Assembly: GCA_036346355.1 (NCBI GenBank)
Contig: CM070577.1
Span: forward strand, 13,081,666-13,145,665
Length of the DNA: 64,000 nucleotides
DNA from: Rhipidocladum racemiflorum
Taxonomy: Eukaryota; Streptophyta; Magnoliopsida; Poales; Poaceae
Direction of reading: 5' to 3'
A program made the translations under genes and the position numbers. The notes beneath the pieces are model-generated. The model saw only the letters and a list, made by a program, of their open reading frames with translations, had not been told where the DNA came from and searched no databases. This document shows, piece by piece, positions 22,770 through 33,486 of the stretch (positions are counted from its first letter, which is position 1; each line of letters begins with the position of its first letter).

Positions 22770-23740
22770 ATGTTAGAGCACATGCTCTCAACATATCTTC
22801 CAAAATTTGGTTAACTCTTTCTGTCTGACCATCAGTCTGAGGGTGATAGGCTGTACTGAAATTCAAATCTGTACCCATGGCTTCATGTAAACTCTCCCAA
22901 AACTTTGAAATGAACTGGGCTCCACGATCTGACACAATCTTCTTGGGGATTCCATGCAATCTGATGATCTGTGTCAGGTACAACTCTGCCAGTTTATCCT
23001 TTCCAACGGTCTGCTTGATAGGGATGAAATGGACTACTTTCGTCAGTCTATCAATGATTACCCAAATAGCATCATATCCTTGCTGAGTTTTGGGCAAACC
23101 AGTGATAAAATCCATTCCAATTTCTTCCCACTTCCACTCTGGCACTGGAAGTGGTTGCAGCAAGCCTGTAGTTTTCTGGTGGTCTATCTTAACTTTCCGA
23201 CACACGTCACAACATACCATGTGTTCGGCTACTTCTTTCTTCATTCCTTTCCACCAGTATTCCTTTTTCAAATCCTGGTACATCTTCATACTTCCAGGGT
23301 GTATTGAGAATTGTGATGAGTGAGCTTCTGTCAGAATCAATCCTCTTATATCCTTGTTATCCAGAACGCATATACGATCGCAGAATCGTAATATGCCTTG
23401 CTTATCTTCTGAGAACTCTGAGGGACTAACTTCTTTCATTTTCTTCCTGTATTCCTGTATTTCTTCATCTGTCTGCTGAGATGTCGTGATCTGCTTTAGG
23501 AGATCTGATTGTATCTCTAAGGAATGTACTGATCCTTTTGATACTACCTGCAGGTTTAATTTCTGCATTTCTGACTCTAACTGAGGGGAGATAGTCTCAA
23601 CTTGGGCTAAGTGATGGCATGCTTTCCTGCTCAAAGCGTCAGCTACCACATTAGCCTTTCCGGGGTGGTATAGGATTTCCAAGTCATAATTATTGATTAA
23701 TTCTAACCATCTTCTCTGTCTCGTTCAGATTTGGCTGAGT
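22723..23740 (-). pseudogene. gypsy integrase, zinc finger and catalytic core
   Basis: The open stretch begins with the RNase H tail (ILYHPGKANVVADALSRK), then a linker, then the HHCC finger (HSSQFSIHPGSMKMYQD with CCDVC) and the core. All three acidic residues are visible: MDFITGLP (Asp), VSDRGAQF (Asp) and DGQTERVNQ (Glu). A frameshift near 23730 separates it from RNase H and another near 22750 from its own C-terminus. Confidence 0.9.
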
Positions 23741-24346
23741 GAACACGTACTTCAAACTCTTGTGGTCAGAAAACACTTCACAGTGACTTCCCAATAGATA
23801 ATGTCTCCAAATTTTCAAAGTATGCACTACTGAGGCTAATTCCAGGTCATGTGTTGGGTAATTCTCCTCATGAGGTCTGAGTTGTCGTGATGCATACGCA
23901 ATCACCTTTCCTTCTTGCATCAACACACATCCCAATCCTCTTTTCGAAGCATCACAATAAATCTGGAAGTCTTTATCCGGATTTGGGAGTGTGAGGACTG
24001 GGTCTGATGTTAGTTTGGTTTTCAACTCTTGAAAACTATTTTCACATTTCTCAGTCCAATTGTAGGGGCTGTCCTTTTTGAGAAGTTGAGTCATTGGTCT
24101 GGCTATCTTGGAGAACCCTTCAATAAAACGTCTGTAGTATCCTGCCAATCCTAGAAAGCTTCTGACTTCTGTCACTGATGTAGGCTGTTTCCATTCCAAA
24201 ACTGTCCTGATCTTCTCGAGATCCATCTTTACTCCATCTTTGGTGATGATGTGTCCTAGGAAAGCGATTTCATCCAACCAGAAATCGCACTTAGAGAATT
24301 TGACATAAAGCTGGTGTTCCCTAAGCTTTCCCAGAATTAAGTGCAA
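23690..24346 (-). pseudogene. gypsy RT thumb and RNase H
   Basis: Reads VKFSKCDFWLDEIAFLGHII, FLGLAGYYRRFIEGFSKIA, then RNase H with YCDASKRGLGCVLMQ, IAYASRQL, NYPTHDLELASVVHTLKIWR and VFSDHKSLKYVFTQ. The catalytic Asp of YCDAS, the Glu of DLELA and the Asp of FSDHKSL are kept. Frame is lost on both sides: from RT near 24350 and into the next block near 23730. Confidence 0.9.
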
Positions 24347-24969
24347 ATGCTCCTTGTGATCTTCTCAGTCTTGGAGTAAATGAGTATGTCGTCGATGAAC
24401 ACTACGATGAGCCGGTCCAAAAATTCCATACATACTTGGTTCATTAGGTTCATAAAGTAGGCTGGGGTATTAGTGAGTCCAAACGGCACTACGGTGAACT
24501 CATATAATCCATAACGGGTGGCAAATGTTGTCTTCTCCCTGGCTTGTTCTCTGACTTTCAGCTGATGGTACCCTATTCTCAGGTCTATCTTCGAAAAGAT
24601 TTTGGCTCCTTTTAGCTGATCAAACAGGTCATCTATCCGAGGCAAAGGGTAATTGTTCTTGATGGTTGCATCATTCAGTGCTCTGTAGTCTATGCAAAGT
24701 CTCTTACTTCCATCTTTCTTTCTGGCAAATACTACTTGCGCGGACCAAGGTGAAATACTTGGCCGAACAAATCCTTTATCCAATAATTCATCCAGTTGTT
24801 TTTTAAGTTCTTTTAATTCCAAAGGTGACATTGGACGGGATCGCCTGTAGATAGGGGCTGTTCCAGGAACTAACTCTATTGTCAGTTCTATGCTTCTGTT
24901 CGGAGGTTTTCCTGGTAACTCTTCTGGAAAAACGTCGGGGTATTCCCGAACTATGGGTATGCTGTCTAA
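24337..24969 (-). pseudogene. gypsy reverse transcriptase palm
   Basis: This is the same frame as the protease block but separated from it by a TGA at 24970-24972. Motifs in order: FARKKDGSKRLCIDYRALN, PLPRIDDLFDQLKGAKIFSK, IDLRIGYHQLKV, PFGLTNTPAYF and the catalytic FIDDILIYSKT. All key RT residues are present. The frame breaks after the catalytic box. Confidence 0.92.
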
Positions 24970-26612
24970 TCATCTGGTGACTGTGTTGATGGCTTTCTGG
25001 CTTCTCTTAATTAACTTTGGGTCATTCTGAACTGTCACTTCCTGTCCAAAGTCATTTCTGAGTGTCATTGTCTTTCGGGCACAGTCCATACGGGCTTTGT
25101 GTCTAGATAACCAGTTCATTCCCAATATGATATCTAGACCATCCATTTCCAATAACAATAGGTCAGCTTTAAACTCAATTCCTTGGATTTCTATCTTTAG
25201 GTTGCTGCATCTGAATCTGGCTGTCAATCGGCTTCCAGGGGTGTGGAAAACACAAGGAGAGGGCAAGGGAGAATAGGACAACCCATTTTTGCAAGCAAAG
25301 GCTAAAGAAATGAATGAATGGGTCGCACCGGGATCAAAAAGGGTCAAGGCAGATTTGGTTTGGATTTGAAACTTACCAATGATGACATCGGTGGCTTCGG
25401 CTGCTTCTGTTGCTAACACATGATTGATCCTGCCTTGAGGGTTCCTTGGCAGATTTGGTCCGCGGTTGTTGGAGTATCCTTCCGTCTTGATTGGGGCCTT
25501 TAGATAACCTTGGTGTGGTGGCTGAGGCTGACGGGGTGCAGGTTGTCTGTTGGTTGAGGTAAAGGCTAACGTCTGTGCCTTTGCCACGTCAGATGGCAGA
25601 TCCTTCTTAGGGCAATACTGTCGGATATGTCCGGGCTGTCCACAGTGGAAGCAGGCTGGAACCTTCTTGGGGCATACATTGGAGTAATGATTCCCATTGC
25701 AGGTATAACATCGGACGGTCCTGGGCTGGACATTGGGAATACCAGGTCGTGGTCCTCCTATTGCTTATCTCTTGCTCAGGGTACTAGGGTTGAAAGTGCA
25801 GGTCCTTCCCTTGAACTGATTTGCTGCTGACACCCTCTGTTGTTGTGCCTTTCTCTTTCGGGTATCTTCCAAATCATTCCTTGTTTCCTCGGAAACAATC
25901 AACCTGTCTACCATAGCTGAAAAATCCTTGAATTCTATGGCGGAGATGTGAAACTTCAGATTCTTCTGCAGTCCTTCATAGAACCTTTCTATTTTCTTTT
26001 CTTCAGTGTCTACTTCTTTTGGTGCATAACGAGTAGGTTATTGAACTGGTGCAGGTATTCCATCACCGTCCTTCCTCCTTGGTGAAGGGACAGAAATTCC
26101 CTCCTCTTAGAGGCCATCAATCCTGCAGGAATATGTGTCTTCCTGAAAGCTTCTTCAAACATTTGCCATGTAATCTCTTGCCCTTCTTTTAGGGTTTGAA
26201 AGTTAACCCACCATGCAGCTGCCTGCCCTTGCAGCTGGTGAGAGGTATAGAGTACTTTTTCCTTATCCGTGCACTGTACCGTATCTAGCTTCCTTTGAAT
26301 GTCTCTGAGCCAATCATCCGCTGCTAGTGGCTCAGCTGACACGGAGAAAATAGGGGGCCGGATCTTTTGGAAATCAGACCAGCGTGACCCACCTAGTACT
26401 CCTTCCTGTCCAAGGTTGTTTCCTTGAGGGTTTATCTGAGGTCTTGCAATTAATTGTCCCATCAACATCTCAATCATCTGATTTTGTCTTTGTTCTGACT
26501 GATGTCTGTTTCTTTCCATAGCTGCTAGTACTTTGGCTAGATTAATAGGGTTTCTTGCTGAGTCTGCTTCGCTCTCATGACTGTGGTGCTGTGATCCTTC
26601 TCCATGATCCAT
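24970..26612 (-). pseudogene. gypsy gag and aspartic protease
   Basis: A verified ATG at 26612 starts gag (MDHGEGSQHHSHES). Next come a Gln-rich segment and the retrotransposon gag domain with WWVNFQTLKEGQEITWQMFE and FLSLHQGGRTVMEYLHQFNN. A frameshift near 26025 follows. Two CCHC knuckles lie near 25620-25720 (CYTCNGNHYSNVC, one residue short of the usual spacing, and CFHCGQPGHIRQYC). Protease has LFDPGATHSFIS and DIILGMNWLSRHKA. The active-site triplet is Asp-Pro-Gly, not Asp-Ser/Thr-Gly. A stop near 25767 and the TGA at 24970 break the frame. Confidence 0.88.
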
Positions 26613-26920
26613 TATGTTCGGTCTGCAGCAAGGTTTTTGGGTAAAGCAGAAGATAAGTAAGAATTGAGTTATGAGGTACGAAGGGATAGAATAGGTGAGA
26701 AACGAGATGAAAGGAAAAGAATGAGTGGAATTTGGCCGGGAGTATAAGGTAATAGTGCAAAACAACATATAGAGATAGGAAACATAATTTCATTGATAAC
26801 ATAGATCGTTCACAGTACCATCATAAGGTATGAAACAGCCTATTTTACATTACAAAAGAACCACTACAAAAGGGTGAAACCAACATCTAGGACTAATGCC
26901 CTATTCTAAGACGGACATCC

Positions 26921-27367
26921 TCAATCGTCATCGGAGATGTAGATAATGCGCTCCTTTGGGTCTTCTTCCACGTTATCTGCCATGGAAAGGTCAATCACCT
27001 CTGATGGACCCTCCACAGACATCTCTTCTCCTGGCTCGTACTGGGGCTGCAGATGATCTAACTCTTCGCGAAGCTCGTCAATCTCTGTCCAAGCATTCTG
27101 CAGTTGGTGTTGGAGATCATCGCGCTCGAGAAGGAGGTTGATGTACAGGAAATCCTTGTTGACAAGAAGATCAGCGACTTCCTCGACACGCGGGTCGGCT
27201 TCGTCCTTTGGGACGGAGACGATCACCTCGTCGGGCACATCCCCCTTCATGGGAATGAGCTGAAACTGGCCGACGTCGAACTCGACGGCGAACAGGCAAT
27301 GGAGGTGCTTCACTGCCCTCCGGGCAGAGTCCTGGATAGCATCTGATTTAGAAATTCGGCGGCCCAA
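26921..27367 (-). CDS. unrecognised acidic open frame upstream of gag
   Basis: A 148-codon open stretch on the coding strand of the element. It begins GRRISKSDAIQDSARRAVKH, is rich in Asp and Glu in the second half (VDVPDEVIV-like and EVADLLVNKDF text), has a likely coiled coil (DDLQHQLQNAWTEIDELREE) and ends EDPKERIIYISDDD. Unlike the pol frames it has no stop inside. The first codon of the open stretch may not be an AUG. It could be a real accessory protein of this lineage or leader sequence that is open by chance. I know of no family to name. Confidence 0.4.
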   Translation of the reverse strand: MGRRISKSDAIQDSARRAVKHLHCLFAVEFDVGQFQLIPMKGDVPDEVIVSVPKDEADPRVEEVADLLVNKDFLYINLLLERDDLQHQLQNAWTEIDELREELDHLQPQYEPGEEMSVEGPSEVIDLSMADNVEEDPKERIIYISDDD

Positions 27368-27733
27368 GAAGCGGCGCGGAATATCCGGATTATTTGGCAG
27401 AGGATCCAGATCAACCTAAGCCTTCCATTTGTGACGGATCACACCATGGAAAATCTCTTCCGTGTGGTACACTGGGGCCTCGATCTGTCCTGCTCCAACA
27501 AGCTGCAACATCCTCCACAACAATTCTTCCCACCCTCCGAGAATCTCGGGATACGGATGGACGCGTTGAACCATCTGCCAGAAACGAGAAAAACTTTTCC
27601 AAGTTAGATGAGCGAGAAAGTGGATAATAAAGATAATACTTACAGTTTTCGAAATCCATTTTTGTAGTTTGAAGTAGTTTTTCGAAAAAGACTCCTTAAG
27701 CCAACTTAGGTCTCAGTCTATGGTCAAGCCTAA

Positions 27734-27745
27734 GCTCTGATACCA
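27734..27745 (-). other. primer binding site of the gypsy element
   Basis: On the minus strand tggtatcagagc, complementary to the 3' end of initiator tRNA-Met, two bases from the 5' LTR. It fixes the element's orientation. Confidence 0.92.
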
Positions 27746-27973
27746 CTTGTGATGGACCGCCTTTTTAGGGGTAGTGCGAAAACTCACAACAGTTACCCAG
27801 GAAGACTAACTGTTGGAAAACAAGAGTACTTTTGCCTGACAAAAGCAACTTCAATTACTTTTATTCAAATATATGGCCTAACGACCGGGTTTTTACAAAA
27901 GGGAAGCATCCAAGCTTCTAGAATACATTACCAAAAGAGAAAACCACAGGCAGGGCCTGAGGGAAGACAAGAC

Positions 27974-29985
27974 CTAAAACCAAACTAAGTCGCCATCTAC
28001 GACCTCCTGGTAGGCTCCAGCATCTTCAAATTCTGAAAGGGTTTTGGGGTTGCAAGGGTGAGTACAGAGTACTCAACAAGTCGTACAGGAAGTACTGAAT
28101 ACTACATGTAGGGGATAACAAAGGATGGCAATAGGGTTTAAGTATCTGGATGCAGTTTTATTTTCCAACTCATTTTACATTTGAAGCACAAACTATACAT
28201 AAGTAGTAAAAGGGGGTTTCACAAAGTTAACATACTTAACCAACTTCTCCAAATTCCAAAAATATAACTTGAACTTGGTTTCGGGTATCACCCCAGTTCA
28301 AACTTAACTTCGTTAACCCGAAGTACGGCGTAATCGATTACCATCAAGATTAACTCTGCAGAGGTGCTCAGCTTTACCCACAAGATATCTACAACCTTTA
28401 ATGCTAATCACGAGTTTTCATGCAACTTAAATGCATGTGGCCAGATTGAGATCATGACATCATTTCGTTAATCATTCCTGTTGTTTTAGTAGTTTACCGA
28501 AAGGCTAGCGCTACCCTAGACCTGGTTATTCCAGTCATAGCACCTACCGTTGTGAGAAGCAGGGGATGACACTCTGGACCATTCCTGTTCCACCCCTCCA
28601 GTATACTTCCCTGTCGGGAAGGTCGGTCCCTATTCTCTCCAGAGAATAGTACCACCAAATTAATCCAATTATTATTTCAGGAATGACTAACTTACTGAGC
28701 TATGTCAGATACGGGCCTACTGACCAGTCTGACATGTGGTTGAGCGGAAACTAAGTTATTTACTTTGCTCAAGGGCGTTATTAACCTTACTGTGCCAAAG
28801 ATCAAGCCTCCATCCACAAACCCATTCCGGTACTCGAAGTACCGGCCACCAGACAAACCATGGCATTAATCATCATCCGTGGATCGGAATTATGTCCACT
28901 CCGGGATTTATCCGATTCTGTCCCCCAAACTGTAGCACTTTTCTTAAACCAATCAAACCAGTAGTTCGACACCATTTCTTTCCATTTTCCAAGATTTTGA
29001 ATTTTACTAAACTATCATAATATCTAACTTAATCATGGCATAAGCAATTATCTAGGGTTACAAAGGATATTCTAAGGTTCAATATTTTCAAGGAAGTTCC
29101 ATGAGCAATTGGGCATTATCTAGGTATCATGTCATTCTAAAATACTGTTTTCAATATTTCAACATACAGTAAAATAATGCGATAGAAAATAGGTAATACT
29201 ATAGCATGGCATGATTCGGATCAAGATGATCAAAGGTGTACGGCTTGCCTTGCACGGTAGCTGGGTCGGAAGAATCGTAGAGGAAGTAGTCGTACGGGGC
29301 TCCGGTCTGGTCCAACGTCTGCTCCGGGAACTGCTCCGGCTCTGGGAACTGCTTCGGCTCCTGGAACTGCTCTTGTTCCACCGGCGGCTCAACGGTCGAA
29401 TCTAGTGCAGAAAGGACGAAATAACATAAATAAACGACAAAACAATAACTGAAAACGAAAGCGAAAACTGAAACGGAAACCGGAAACCGGGCCGGGAGAG
29501 AAAGAAGGGCAATTTGGGTGTTTTGGGGATTTTTGGAGTCTCGGATTTGGGAACGGATGGCATTTTTGGATTCAGTGGGTCGAGACGGTTCAGATGGTGC
29601 ACTTGGTGGAGCTCTGGGCTTTTCTGGGATTTTTCTGGATTTTCTGGGCTATTTTTGAAGTTTAAAAATGATTTTCGAAATTAATAAAATTATTTATTAA
29701 ATCCAAAAACTAAAAACACTGTTGAAACAATGCTGGGCCGGTTTTCGGCACGAAATGGGCCTGTCGGCCCATTGGCCTGGCAGCCGAACGACGCGTGGGC
29801 GAGGCACTGGCTGGGCCGGCCCAACGCGAGGTAGAGGGTGGAGCTAGGCTGCGGGGCCACGGTGTAGTGGCACCAAGCGGCTGACGGGCGGGGCCTGCCT
29901 GCCAGCGAGAGGGGCAAGGGGTTAGGATTAGGGCTAAACAGGGGAGGCGGCCGGAGGTGGAGGAGAACAAGGGGAGGGGATCACC
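27974..29985 (-). other. spliced acidic reading frame inside the 5' LTR, unbroken
   Basis: First exon ends at 29985 (ttcaag|gtgatc), 53 nt after the TATA box. Intron 1 is 29402-29984. The internal exon 29249-29401 (153 nt) follows acceptor cactag and is fully open: Asp-Ser-Thr-Val start, then EPPVEQEQFQEPKQFPEPEQ and ending APYDYFLYDSSDPATVQ. The donor is GC type (caag|gcaagcc). Intron 2 is 28033-29248 (1216 nt). The terminal exon 27974-28032 reads FEDAGAYQEVVDGDLVWF then TAG. Both introns are phase 1. A polyadenylation-type signal follows at 27860. There is no AUG in the frame, so translation would need another start. Confidence 0.42.
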
Positions 29986-30031
29986 TTGAAGCGGAGGGGA
30001 GAGGCGAGTTGGAAGCGGGGTCGGGGGCCGA

Positions 30032-30038
30032 TTTTATA
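30032..30038 (-). promoter_or_regulatory. TATA box of the gypsy 5' LTR
   Basis: tataaaa on the minus strand within a GC-rich region; the start of transcription would be about 30 nt downstream. Confidence 0.7.
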
Positions 30039-30383
30039 GGCGTGGGAGGAGGAGGGCGAGGCCGGCCATGGCGCGGGAGCGGCGGCGCTTGCCGGCGGCG
30101 CGCTGGCGGCCCGGGAGACCAGAGCCGGGCAATGCGACGCGGCCTGCCAGACGGCACGGAGGCGCAAGGTGGCGGGGCTGTGGCCGGAGCCGGAGGCGAC
30201 GGCCGCGGGGGCGGGTCCAGTCGGGGAGTAGGCCGGGCCGAATGGGCCGCATGGCCCAGGAAGCTAAGAAGATTTGGCCCAACAGGTAACGAATTCAAAA
30301 CTCGATTTCCAATTTCCAAAAACCAATTCAATTCAAAAGCAAATTACAGCCAAATAAATTCACTTTGAATTTGGGTTATTTCA

Positions 30384-30388
30384 AAGGT
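30384..30388. repeat. target-site duplication of the gypsy element, right
   Basis: aaggt, identical to 19344-19348. Confidence 0.9.
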
Positions 30389-30399
30389 TAACAGCGTAT

Positions 30400-30925
30400 T
30401 GCTCAAGGTTTCAAATTTTGTTTTCGATATATATCTCGGCGGTAGCCGAAATTTTTCAAAATTTCGGAGAGATCTCGAAATTTCAGACAAAATTCGGACA
30501 AAATCTTAAAACTAAATCTCAAATCCAGTTATTTTTCAACTAATATTTCCGTGATTTCAGGCGAAATCATCGAGATGTCAGCCAAAATTACCGAGATCTC
30601 AGCCAAAATTACCGAGTTCTCGGTCAACTTGAACCGATCAAAAAATGGTAAAAAACACATCAAAAAATTTTGAATTTTTTTGTGGATGGTCTTGACCCCA
30701 AATCTAATCAAATCCGGCCCACAAAAATTGAAATCTGGTTAAAATGTCCGAGATTTCGACCGAAATTGCCGAGATGTCGCCAAGATTTCTGAGATTACTG
30801 TAGCATTTTGATATTTTTTTTAAAAAAAAATTATCTGGCCGAGCTTTTGGATCTCGGAGAAGGGGGTCCGAAATCCGAGATCTCAGCCAAAATTTTTAAA
30901 ATTTCACTAAGACTTTGAACCATGA
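30400..30925. repeat. unclassified short element with repeated 'gagatctc' blocks
   Basis: The stretch begins tgctcaaggtttcaaatttt and ends aagactttgaaccatg; the ends are partly inverted (ggtttcaaa against tttgaacc). Inside, short blocks such as ccgagatctcagccaaaatt and ccgagatgtcg recur. It interrupts the tandem array, since array text resumes as atctcgctagcatactt. It was probably mobile once, but the class is unclear. Confidence 0.5.
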
Positions 30926-31173
30926 TCTCGCTAGCATACTTAAAAAGATATCCATTTTTGAGCTCTCAGTCATCAGCTCAGTCTTTTCTGTTTGTGAAAC
31001 TGGGGACGATCAGTGATTAAATCGCCGGAGCTATAGCGACTTTTGCCACTAGAATGCTAAGTTATATAGCATATACACACAACTGCAACTACAACCGCTA
31101 TAGAGGTAATAGCAGTCCTCTATAGCGGAAATAGCAGATAATTGCTTCATTTTATAATTATTTAGGCTTGTGA
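30926..31173. repeat. array unit followed by a second unclassified insertion
   Basis: 31014 and before is array text (gctctcagtcatcagctcag, cttttctgtttgtgaaac). From about 31015 the text changes to gattaaatcgccggagctatagcg with repeated ctatagcg-type motifs. This second insertion is itself split by the solo LTR that starts at 31174. Confidence 0.5.
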
Positions 31174-31542
31174 TGAAATAGCCCCAAAATTTTAAAATGT
31201 TTTTATTTGGTTTTATTTGGATGTGTTTGATTTTTTTTTATTTTTTTCGGATTTATTCGATTTTGGTTTGGGCCTCTTCTTGTTTTAGGCTGTTTTTTGG
31301 CCCGTCCCCCTTTCCAGCCCAGCTCTGTCGGCCTGTTTCCTGGTCCACCACTCCCGGCCTGCTCCCCGGGCCCGACCCAGCCTAGCGCCGCGCGCCGTCA
31401 CCCCCGCCTCCGGCCACGTCCGTGCCGCTGCATGCCGTTCGCGCCCCAGCGTCGCTCACAGCGCCGCCCGGCCAGCCGGCCGCTTGCCCGCCGCGGCGCC
31501 TTGATTGCTCGCCCGAGCGCTCTCTCTCTCTCTCGCTCTCGC

Positions 31543-31547
31543 TATAA
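31543..31547 (+). promoter_or_regulatory. TATA box of the solo LTR
   Basis: tataa after a CT microsatellite (ctctctctctctcgctctcg). A splice donor (gccgag|gtgagc) follows with the exon end at 31600, 54 nt on, matching the spacing in the related LTRs. Confidence 0.6.
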
Positions 31548-31599
31548 CACCCCCCCCGCCGCCCCTCAGTCTCCCTCGCCCCTCCCTCTTGCCCGCCGA

Positions 31600-33486
31600 G
31601 GTGAGCCCCCTCCCCCGGCCGGCGCTCGGCTGCTCAACCATGTCGCGCCGCCCTCGCCGTCACACTCCCCTCGCCCTCCCGCCCCTGCCTGGTCCCACAC
31701 GCCAGCCTCCCGTGCCCCTAGCCGCGCCTCGTGTGTGGGCCGGCCCAGCGCACGCACTCACGCACCCTGGCCTTGTGGGCCAAATTCGTCGTGCACTATG
31801 CGGCCCGATTCAATTTTTAATTTTCTTTTCATTTTTCGGACGTTAATAATCCGAAAATTCCAGAAAAATCCCAAAAAAATTCCAAAATTCCCAGAAAAGC
31901 TCCAAATCCAAAAATACATATTCTTGATTTGTTCAAGCCACTGAGTCCAAAAACGACCTCCTCTCAGTCAAATAAAGTCTCCAAAATAACCAAAATACCC
32001 TCCGACTCTTCTTTGGCCCTCGTTTTGATTTTCGTTTCTGCTTTTCTTTTCCTTATTTTTCTTTTGTCGTTTATTTATCGGTTCCCGTATCTTGCACTAG
32101 ATCCGACCGTTGATCAGTTCTCGGAGCAAGAGTAGTTCCAGGAGCAGGAGCAGGAATAGTCCGAAGCCGAGCCTGACTACAGCTTATACGATCTAGATGA
32201 CCCATCAGCCCAGCAAGGCAAGTCGCACCCCCTTGAACATGTTGAACCCAATTCATCAGTAATCTAGTAGTATTTGCTTTTTAATGCATTATTTTCCTCG
32301 TATTTTAAATACTGAAAAAGGTTAAATTAGAATGACATGATGCTTAGTTAACACCAATCAATTGTTTAGCCTTCCTTTGTTATTGAGCCTTATTAACCTT
32401 GCATAGCCTTAGATTATACTTTATAAATCTTCATAGTTATTATTTGTAGTTCCACCCTTAATCTTTCAAAAAATTAGCGAGCCTTTGGCTCGATGTCTTT
32501 CAAAAGGTGTTGCTACGGTCAGGGGGACAGTGTTGAGCTACCCACGAGGTGGATATTAGTCTGACCCTCAGCCAATGATGAAAGCCATGGTTGGTTTGGT
32601 GGTTGGTACAGTTGGAACCAGGCGTGTGGTTGTAATTGGTTTGGTCTTTGACAATTAAGGATAACCCCCCTAGAGCAAAGTAAATAACTTAGTCCTCGCT
32701 CATCCACAACTTGGGGCCGGTCAGTTCAGGTGAACCATTTTCCAACATAGCTCAATACATTGTTCCTCTCCTTGGAATACCTACAGGAAGTATCTACCAT
32801 TCTCGTGATTAAAATGGATCGCGTAGCGCTCGGAGTGAAATGAAAATGGGTAGCATCGAGCAAGATGTTGTCATTTACCGGTTCTCACAATGGTAAGTAC
32901 CCACACATTATCAGATCGCGTGTCCCGCCTTGGCTAGTGGGTCATGTGAACTGTGGGTCCTCGAACCTACCAGGTAGGGGCTATCTTGGGGAAGTTCAAC
33001 AAAAGACTATGATCATCTCAGCACGACCGGATGCACTTAAGTTGCATGTAATCGCGTGGCATTAACGGTCACAGATATCTTGTGGGTAAAGCTGAACAGC
33101 TCTGCAAAGTGATTTGTCAATGGTATTCGGATACGTCGTGCTTCTGGTTAATGAAGCTAAGTTTGAATTGGGGTGACTTTCGAATCCTCGCTCAAGTAGT
33201 CTTTGGAATTGGAGAATCTGGCGTAATTGTGTTAACTTTATGAAACCCCACAGTTACTTTATTTTATGGTTTGTGTTTCAAATGTAACTAAGTTGCAAAT
33301 AAAACTGCATCCACATATTTATAGCCCTTTGACAACCCTTGAAGTTACCTGCATTTAGTATTCGGTATTTTGGTGCGACTTGTTGAGTACTGTTGTGTAT
33401 ATATTCTTGCTTCCTCAAACCCAGTAGAGTTTCAAGAAGCTGGAGCCTACCAGGAGTTCGTAGATGACGATTTAGTTTGGTTTTAG
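31600..33486 (+). other. spliced reading frame inside the solo LTR, with two stops
   Basis: First exon ends at 31600. Intron 1 is 31601-32100 (gtgagc...cactag). The internal exon 32101-32217 (117 nt) begins with Asp-Pro-Thr-Val and ends DYSLYDLDDPSAQQ, with two TAGs in its middle. The donor is GC type (caag|gcaagtc). Intron 2 is 32218-33424. The terminal exon 33425-33486 reads VEFQEAGAYQEFVDDDLVWF then TAG. Phase 1 is kept at both junctions. Residues of both exon ends match the 11-kb element despite strong divergence of the flanking LTR text. Confidence 0.4.

Larger units (their letters stand above)
26613..27747 (-). other. gypsy 5' leader between primer site and gag
   Basis: This is transcribed leader of the element. 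The open stretch at 26921-27367 on the minus strand (148 codons, acidic, ending DPKERIIYISDDD) sits between the primer site and gag and could be an extra open frame. I recognise no domain in it. Confidence 0.5.
19349..30383 (-). mobile_element. complete Ty3/gypsy retrotransposon, Tekay/Del-like chromovirus
   Basis: The element is 11,035 bp with LTRs at both ends, a tRNA-iMet type primer site beside the right LTR, a polypurine tract beside the left LTR, and the order gag, protease, RT, RNase H, integrase on the minus strand. The end of integrase resembles a chromodomain. The 5-bp duplications match exactly, so it inserted as a unit. By eye the two LTRs differ at a few percent of positions plus several indels, which suggests an insertion within roughly the last one to two million years at usual grass rates (inference). 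The coding region now has one in-frame stop and several frameshifts. Confidence 0.93.
27748..30383 (-). repeat. 5' LTR of the gypsy element (2636 bp)
   Basis: Same ends as the other LTR: tgaaataaccc at 30383 and tccatcaca at 27748 on the minus strand. aataaa lies at 27860-27865 on the minus strand. The upstream GC-rich part (29890-30290) holds the promoter. Confidence 0.92.

Noticed and set aside
27734..27745. tRNA-like match
   Set aside because: It is the 12-base primer binding site complementary to initiator tRNA, not a tRNA gene. No tRNA or rRNA gene was recognised in the window.
31297..31944. 215-codon plus-strand frame
   Set aside because: GC-rich LTR promoter sequence; it runs through the TATA box and CT microsatellite.
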